In this document: positions 60,545 through 64,000 of the stretch, in pieces
Position numbering within the stretch: the stretch's first letter is position 1
Layout of the letters: the number at the start of each line of letters is the position of its first letter
Assembly: GCF_001717465.1 (NCBI RefSeq)
Contig: NZ_CP017074.1
Location: 429,162-493,161, forward strand
Direction of reading: 5' to 3'
DNA length: 64,000 bases
Origin: Luteimonas sp. JM171
Lineage (GTDB): Bacteria > Pseudomonadota > Gammaproteobacteria > Xanthomonadales > Xanthomonadaceae
The notes under the pieces: model-generated
What the model was told of the DNA's origin: nothing
The model's database searches: none
Seen by the model: the letters and a program-made list of their open reading frames with translations, nothing else
Position numbers and translations under genes: made by a program

Positions 60545-61075
60545 ATGGGCCTGGACCATGTCCCCACCGGCAGCAACCCGCCGGAAGAAATCAACGTCAT
60601 CATCGAGATCCCGAAGGACTCGGAGCCGGTCAAGTACGAGGTCGACAAGGAGAGCGGCGCGATCTTCGTCGACCGCGTTCTGTCCACGCCCATGCGCTAC
60701 CCCTGCAACTACGGCTATGTGCCCGACACCGTCTGCGGCGACGGGGATCCGGCCGACGTGATGGTGATCCTGCCGCTGCCGCTCGTGCCCGGCTCGGTGA
60801 TCCGCTGCCGACCGGTGGGCGTGCTGAAGATGACCGACGAAGCCGGCGCAGACGAGAAGCTGCTCGCCGTGCCGGTGACCAAGGTCTTTGCCGGCTACGC
60901 GCACGTCGAGGATATCGACCAGGTCTCCCCCCACTGGCTCGAGCGCATCGGCCACTTCTTCGAGCACTACAAGGACCTGGAGAAGGAAAAGTGGGTGCGC
61001 CTGGACGGCTGGGGCGATGCCACCGAGGCCAAGCGCCTGCTGGTGGAAGCGATGGAACGCTACACCGCCGGCTGA
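60545..61075 (+). CDS. ppa: Soluble inorganic pyrophosphatase
   Basis: 176 residues, family I. PVKYEVDKESGAIFVDRVLS, the metal-binding DGDPADVMVIL and WLERIGHFFEHYKDLEKEKWV are diagnostic. It hydrolyses PPi to phosphate in the cytosol. TAAAAT at 60478-60483 is a good -10. It is divergent from the second M91 gene, sharing the region with the palindromes. Confidence 0.97.
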   Translation: MGLDHVPTGSNPPEEINVIIEIPKDSEPVKYEVDKESGAIFVDRVLSTPMRYPCNYGYVPDTVCGDGDPADVMVILPLPLVPGSVIRCRPVGVLKMTDEAGADEKLLAVPVTKVFAGYAHVEDIDQVSPHWLERIGHFFEHYKDLEKEKWVRLDGWGDATEAKRLLVEAMERYTAG

Positions 61076-61105
61076 GTCACGTCGGCGGAAGCTTGAACGA
61101 ATGGA

Positions 61106-61132
61106 AGGGCGGGCCGATCCCTGGCCCGCCCT
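61106..61132. terminator. GC-rich hairpin between ppa and the TonB-receptor fragment
   Basis: A perfect 10-bp stem AGGGCGGGCC/GGCCCGCCCT with a 7-base loop lies between two convergent coding ends. No T-run follows on either strand, so termination is possible but not shown. Confidence 0.45.
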
Positions 61133-61145
61133 CCACGCACCTGCA

Positions 61146-62636
61146 TCAGAAGCGCTGCTGGTACTTCATGTAGACGAAGCGCCCGATGTCGAAACCGCCG
61201 TAGTACGCGAACTGGTTGTTCGGCGAGGTGAACATGATCGGCCCGCGGTGGTTGGTCACGTTGTTCGCGCCGAGCGAAACCGTGGCATTCCACGGAGTCT
61301 CCACGCGCAGCTGGAGGTCGTGGAAGGTGTTGGATCCAACCGTCCGCAGCGGCACGCCGTCGGGCACGTCGGGCGCCGCGTAGTCCGGCTGGTCGCAGTA
61401 GTCGGGATCGAAGTCGTCGGTGACCACGCAGCTTTCCTTCATCCCCGAGTAGTAGCGGGCCGTCCACGACGCCCCTAAAACCCCCATCTGCCAGTCCAGG
61501 GTCAGGTTCGACCGCGTCCTGAACGTGCCGGCCAAGGAGACCGACGGCGCCGGAACGGTGTCGGGGTTGTCGTCGGCGGTGATGGTGTATTCGCTGATGT
61601 ACGTGGTCTGCCAGTCGATCCCGAAATCGCCCCAGGCGGTCTCCGGCAGCCGGTAGCGCACCCCGAAGTCCCAGCCTTCCGTGTCCAGCCGGCCCTTGTT
61701 GGTGAGGCCGAAGTTGAGCGTGGTGATGACGCGGGTCACCGGATCACGGGTGAACGCCGCGCAGCGCGAGGCCACGTCCCGCACGTAGCAGTCGGTGAGG
61801 ATGTCGTCCACCGAATCCTCGGCGATCAAGTTCTCGATCTCGAACTCGTACCAGTCCAGGGTCAGGTCGAGCCCCTCCAGCCAGCGCGGGCTGTAGACGA
61901 TGCCGGCCGTGCGCGAGACCGCCTCTTCCGGGGTCAGGTCGGGGTTGGATCCCGTGAGGAACTGGAAGCCGGTCTGGCAGGGGAAGGTGGCGCAGGGGAT
62001 GCCCGCCTGGCCCAGCTGGATGAAATCCGCCGGCACCCCGTCGCGGGTACACGGCCCGTTGCCGGCCACGTTGCCCGGGCCGTTGCCGCAGGGGTCGGTA
62101 TAGAACTCGAATGAGCCGCCCACGCCACCGTAGAGGTTGTCGATGCTCGGCGCCCGGAAGCCTTCCGCCCAGGTCCCGCGCACCAGCAGCTCTTCCACCG
62201 GCCGCCAGGTCAGGCCGGCCTTGCTGTTGGTGGTGTCGCCGAAGGTGTCGTAGTCCGAATAGCGGGTGGCGAGGCTCAACGACAGCTCGTGCGCCCCCGG
62301 GACCTCGGCCAGGATCGGCACACTGAGCTCCAGGAAGGCCTCGTCCAGCGAGTAGCTGCCCTGGGTCGTGGTTGCCGGCAGGCCGGTATTGAGCCCGGCC
62401 TGGTTGAACGCGTCAGGCACGAATCGCCCATCCTCGCGGCGATGCTCGTAGCCCACGGCCACGCCGAGATCGCCGGCGGGAAGCGTCCACAGTGCCCCCG
62501 ACAAGGTGGCGTTGTAGATGGTGGTCTCGGTGCGGCCACGGTCGTGGTATGTGGGGAACAGGAACGCCTGCACCTGCGGGTCCGAGAGGCTGTTGGGCCC
62601 GTTGGATCCGAACGGCACCAGCGGGCTGAGCGGAAT
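61146..62636 (-). pseudogene. TonB-dependent receptor, C-terminal fragment
   Basis: About 496 residues of barrel remain, from IPLSPLVPFGSNGPNSLSD to the C-terminal IGRFVYMKYQQRF. Family features are LGVAVGYEHRREDGRFVPD, WAEGFRAPSIDNLYGG and LTLDWYEFEIENLI. Signal peptide, TonB box and plug are missing. Upstream of codon 62636 the frame reads out of phase through an araC-like gene, so no intact N-terminus can be made. The fragment was joined to the araC remnant by a deletion. The barrel itself shows no stop or frameshift, so the event looks recent. Confidence 0.85.
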
Positions 62637-62639
62637 GCG

Positions 62640-63220
62640 TCGATCCGAACAACTTGGTCCGGATGGCCTTGGAGATACATGCGCGCGCGCTGCAGTCGCG
62701 CGAACACCTGCCGCTTGTGTGCGCGCGATCGTCCCGGGCAGGCGAGCACGCTGTTGGCAAGCTCCATCTCGATGTCTTCCAGATACATCCGCAGGGGCCG
62801 CAGCGCTGCCAGCCTCGCCCCGCTGCCCGCCTCGCGCCACAGGTGCAACACGGCCAGGCGCGCTTCGGACCCGAGGTGCCCAAGGCCGGGGTAAAGCACA
62901 TGGCCGGTGAGCTGCTCGAGGGTCTCCATCGAGGCGTGGTCCAGCGCCACGCCAATGCACAGGCCGCGGTTGTCCACCTGCACCTGCGGCATCGAGTCGC
63001 GCTCGAACATCGCCCAGTTGCCCCGGCCAAGCCCGAAGCGCCCTTCACGCGCTTCCACCCAGGCCCTGCCGCGAAGCTGGATCAGCACCGAAAACAGGCC
63101 GGCGCCAATCGAGGCCCCGCCAAGCCGGGCGAGGAAGAAGCAGCGCCCGCCACCTTCGGCCGACGTTGCCGGGTCCAGGCGCAGCTGCCTGCCACGGTCG
63201 GCACGCATCGCCTGCTCCAT
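62640..63220 (-). pseudogene. AraC-family regulator, truncated in the DNA-binding domain
   Basis: From ATG 63220 (MEQAMRADRGRQLRL) about 193 residues look like an AraC ligand-binding-like N-terminal domain followed by the start of the HTH (RLQRARMYLQGHPDQVVRIDA). Just there the sequence switches to TonB-receptor DNA, read in the wrong frame, so both helix-turn-helix motifs are lost. The open frame continues to 62276 as unrelated residues. Such a protein could not bind DNA in the normal way. Confidence 0.75.
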
Positions 63221-63342
63221 GTCCGCCTCCTGCCGGCGCCGCCGGCCGCGCCGGGCCCGAGCCCCGCGCTGGTTTCCATCCCCTGCCAGGCGAGCGTCCT
63301 CCCGGCTTTCCTGACCACTGCTGAACGGTTTTTGGCGTGGGC

Positions 63343-63358
63343 CTAGGGTTGGCACCAG
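63343..63358 (+). promoter_or_regulatory. Degenerate CT-N12-AG palindrome upstream of the RNase A-like gene
   Basis: CTAGGGTTGGCACCAG, 58 bases before ATG 63417, matches the M91-gene boxes (consensus CTRGGG-N4-CMCCAG) and keeps CTT directly after. A partial second copy, CCTAGGCTTTGCAC, starts at 63381. Confidence 0.55.
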
Positions 63359-63416
63359 CTTTCGACTGGTGTGCCGTGGTCCTAGGCTTTGCACTTTCCA
63401 AACGCCCGGTGCCCCC

Positions 63417-64000
63417 ATGGATGCGATCGCCGCCCCCAGCACGAGCTCTTACCTTGACGGCTGCCTGCGCCCGCCGCCGTCCGCCCACGATGCCCATTCC
63501 TTTGCACTGGATGCCGCCAGCGCCGGCCCGGACCTGGGCGGGCACATTGCAGAACTCGCGGACGAGGGCCGCCTGGGCGAGTTCCTAGACCAGACGCGCG
63601 CCGCGGCCGGGCTGGCCGGCCAGACGCCGTTCCTGCGCGAGCAGCTGGACCCGGCGCTGGGCGTGATCCGAGACGCGCTGTCGGGCCTGGACGCCAGCCA
63701 GTTGCCCCGCACCGAACAGGAAGCCATCGCCGACGTGGTGGCCCTGCTCGATGCCCACCTGGAAGGCAGCGAGCCCACGGCCCAGGTGCCGGGCGGCGGC
63801 CTGCAGGCCCATGAGGACGCTGGCGGCCACCTGATCGAACGCCACGTTGGCAAGAGCGAGCAGTGGCTGGTCGACCGCGTCAGCAACTCCAACATCAGCG
63901 CCGCCTCCAGCTTCCGTGACCTGCCCGAAGCCGAGTACTTCGTGTCCGAGACCATCGCCGAGCACCAGGACCGGGTCGACGCCTGGCTGGATGGCAAGGG
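63417..64000 (+). CDS. Protein with bacterial RNase A-like toxin domain (partial)
   Basis: 194 codons from ATG 63417 to the window end; the C-terminus is missing. No signal peptide, and no Shine-Dalgarno sequence is seen. Residues 1-125 are Ala/Asp/Leu-rich and probably helical, of unknown family. From residue 127 the sequence GGGLQAHEDAGGHLIERHVG, then WLVDRVSNSNISAASSFRDL and AEYFVSETIAEHQDRVDAWL match the bacterial RNase A-like domain known from CdiA-type toxins. His132, His138 and His143 include the likely catalytic histidine; the later Thr/Tyr pair of the family would lie beyond the window. Expected activity: RNA cleavage. It shares the palindrome with the M91 genes. An immunity gene would be expected downstream. 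Confidence 0.8.
   Translation, partial: MDAIAAPSTSSYLDGCLRPPPSAHDAHSFALDAASAGPDLGGHIAELADEGRLGEFLDQTRAAAGLAGQTPFLREQLDPALGVIRDALSGLDASQLPRTEQEAIADVVALLDAHLEGSEPTAQVPGGGLQAHEDAGGHLIERHVGKSEQWLVDRVSNSNISAASSFRDLPEAEYFVSETIAEHQDRVDAWLDGK

Noticed and set aside
63342..63364. TGGCAC-N5-TTCGA as a sigma54 promoter for the RNase A-like gene
   Set aside because: The -12 element lacks the conserved GC, and the same bases are better explained by the palindrome shared with the M91 genes.

Overview
The window is a GC-rich (roughly 70 % by eye) chromosomal segment that is almost fully coding. Gene content and order point to a gammaproteobacterium of the Lysobacteraceae/Xanthomonadaceae (Lysobacter, Luteimonas, Pseudoxanthomonas or a close relative): an H1-like Ala/Lys-repeat protein, the hemP / haem-receptor / DUF6607 iron locus, pilSR beside sucCD, lptFG-pepA-holC-valS, an MCE (Mla-type) operon with a STAS-permease fusion, and a K+-independent H+-pyrophosphatase. 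This assignment rests on recognised families only. No rRNA, tRNA, CRISPR array, insertion sequence or phage gene was found.

Layout. 1-2.5 kb: N-terminal part of a trimeric autotransporter adhesin (runs off the window) and its promoter region. 2.5-8.8 kb: purL, a lipoprotein-type dsbC, xerD, an RDD membrane protein. 8.8-13.6 kb: M48 metalloprotease with lemA, a serine beta-lactamase-like hydrolase, the H1-like repeat protein. 13.6-14.4 kb: non-coding stretch with a promoter/terminator pair that looks like a small RNA or leader. 14.4-17.4 kb: gcvH, gcvT, nfeD, qmcA. 17.5-22.3 kb: Fur-boxed hemP, haem-type TonB receptor, DUF6607, and a divergent membrane GGDEF-like protein with an altered GGQEF motif. 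22.4-29 kb: nucleoside transporter, ribokinase, dusB, YdjM-like protein, UPF0149 protein, metK. 29-34.4 kb: sucD, sucC, pilS, pilR. 34.4-45.4 kb: lptF-lptG, pepA-holC-valS, pssA-holD-rimI, a DUF4124 protein, proS. 45.5-54.1 kb: H-NS-like protein, threonine/serine exporter, MCE lipid-transport operon, two-component system, RimK-like ligase. 54.2-61 kb: hppA and ppa, separated by a lipoprotein-like gene and two tandem paralogues that join calcium-binding beta-roll repeats to an M91 zinc-protease domain. 61.1-64 kb: a TonB-receptor fragment fused by deletion to an araC fragment, then a divergent gene with a bacterial RNase A-like toxin domain that runs off the window.

The housekeeping genes work in familiar groups: purine, one-carbon and methionine/SAM metabolism; TCA cycle; LPS export; phospholipid synthesis and transport; replication (chi and psi clamp-loader subunits, both present here); tRNA charging; pilus regulation. 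The accessory end (about 56.3-64 kb) is the most interesting part. Two M91/beta-roll proteins and the RNase A-like protein, none with a classical signal peptide, share a 16-bp CT-N12-AG palindrome 58-66 bp upstream of their start codons. This suggests a co-regulated effector/toxin set under one dimeric regulator, possibly of the LuxR type.
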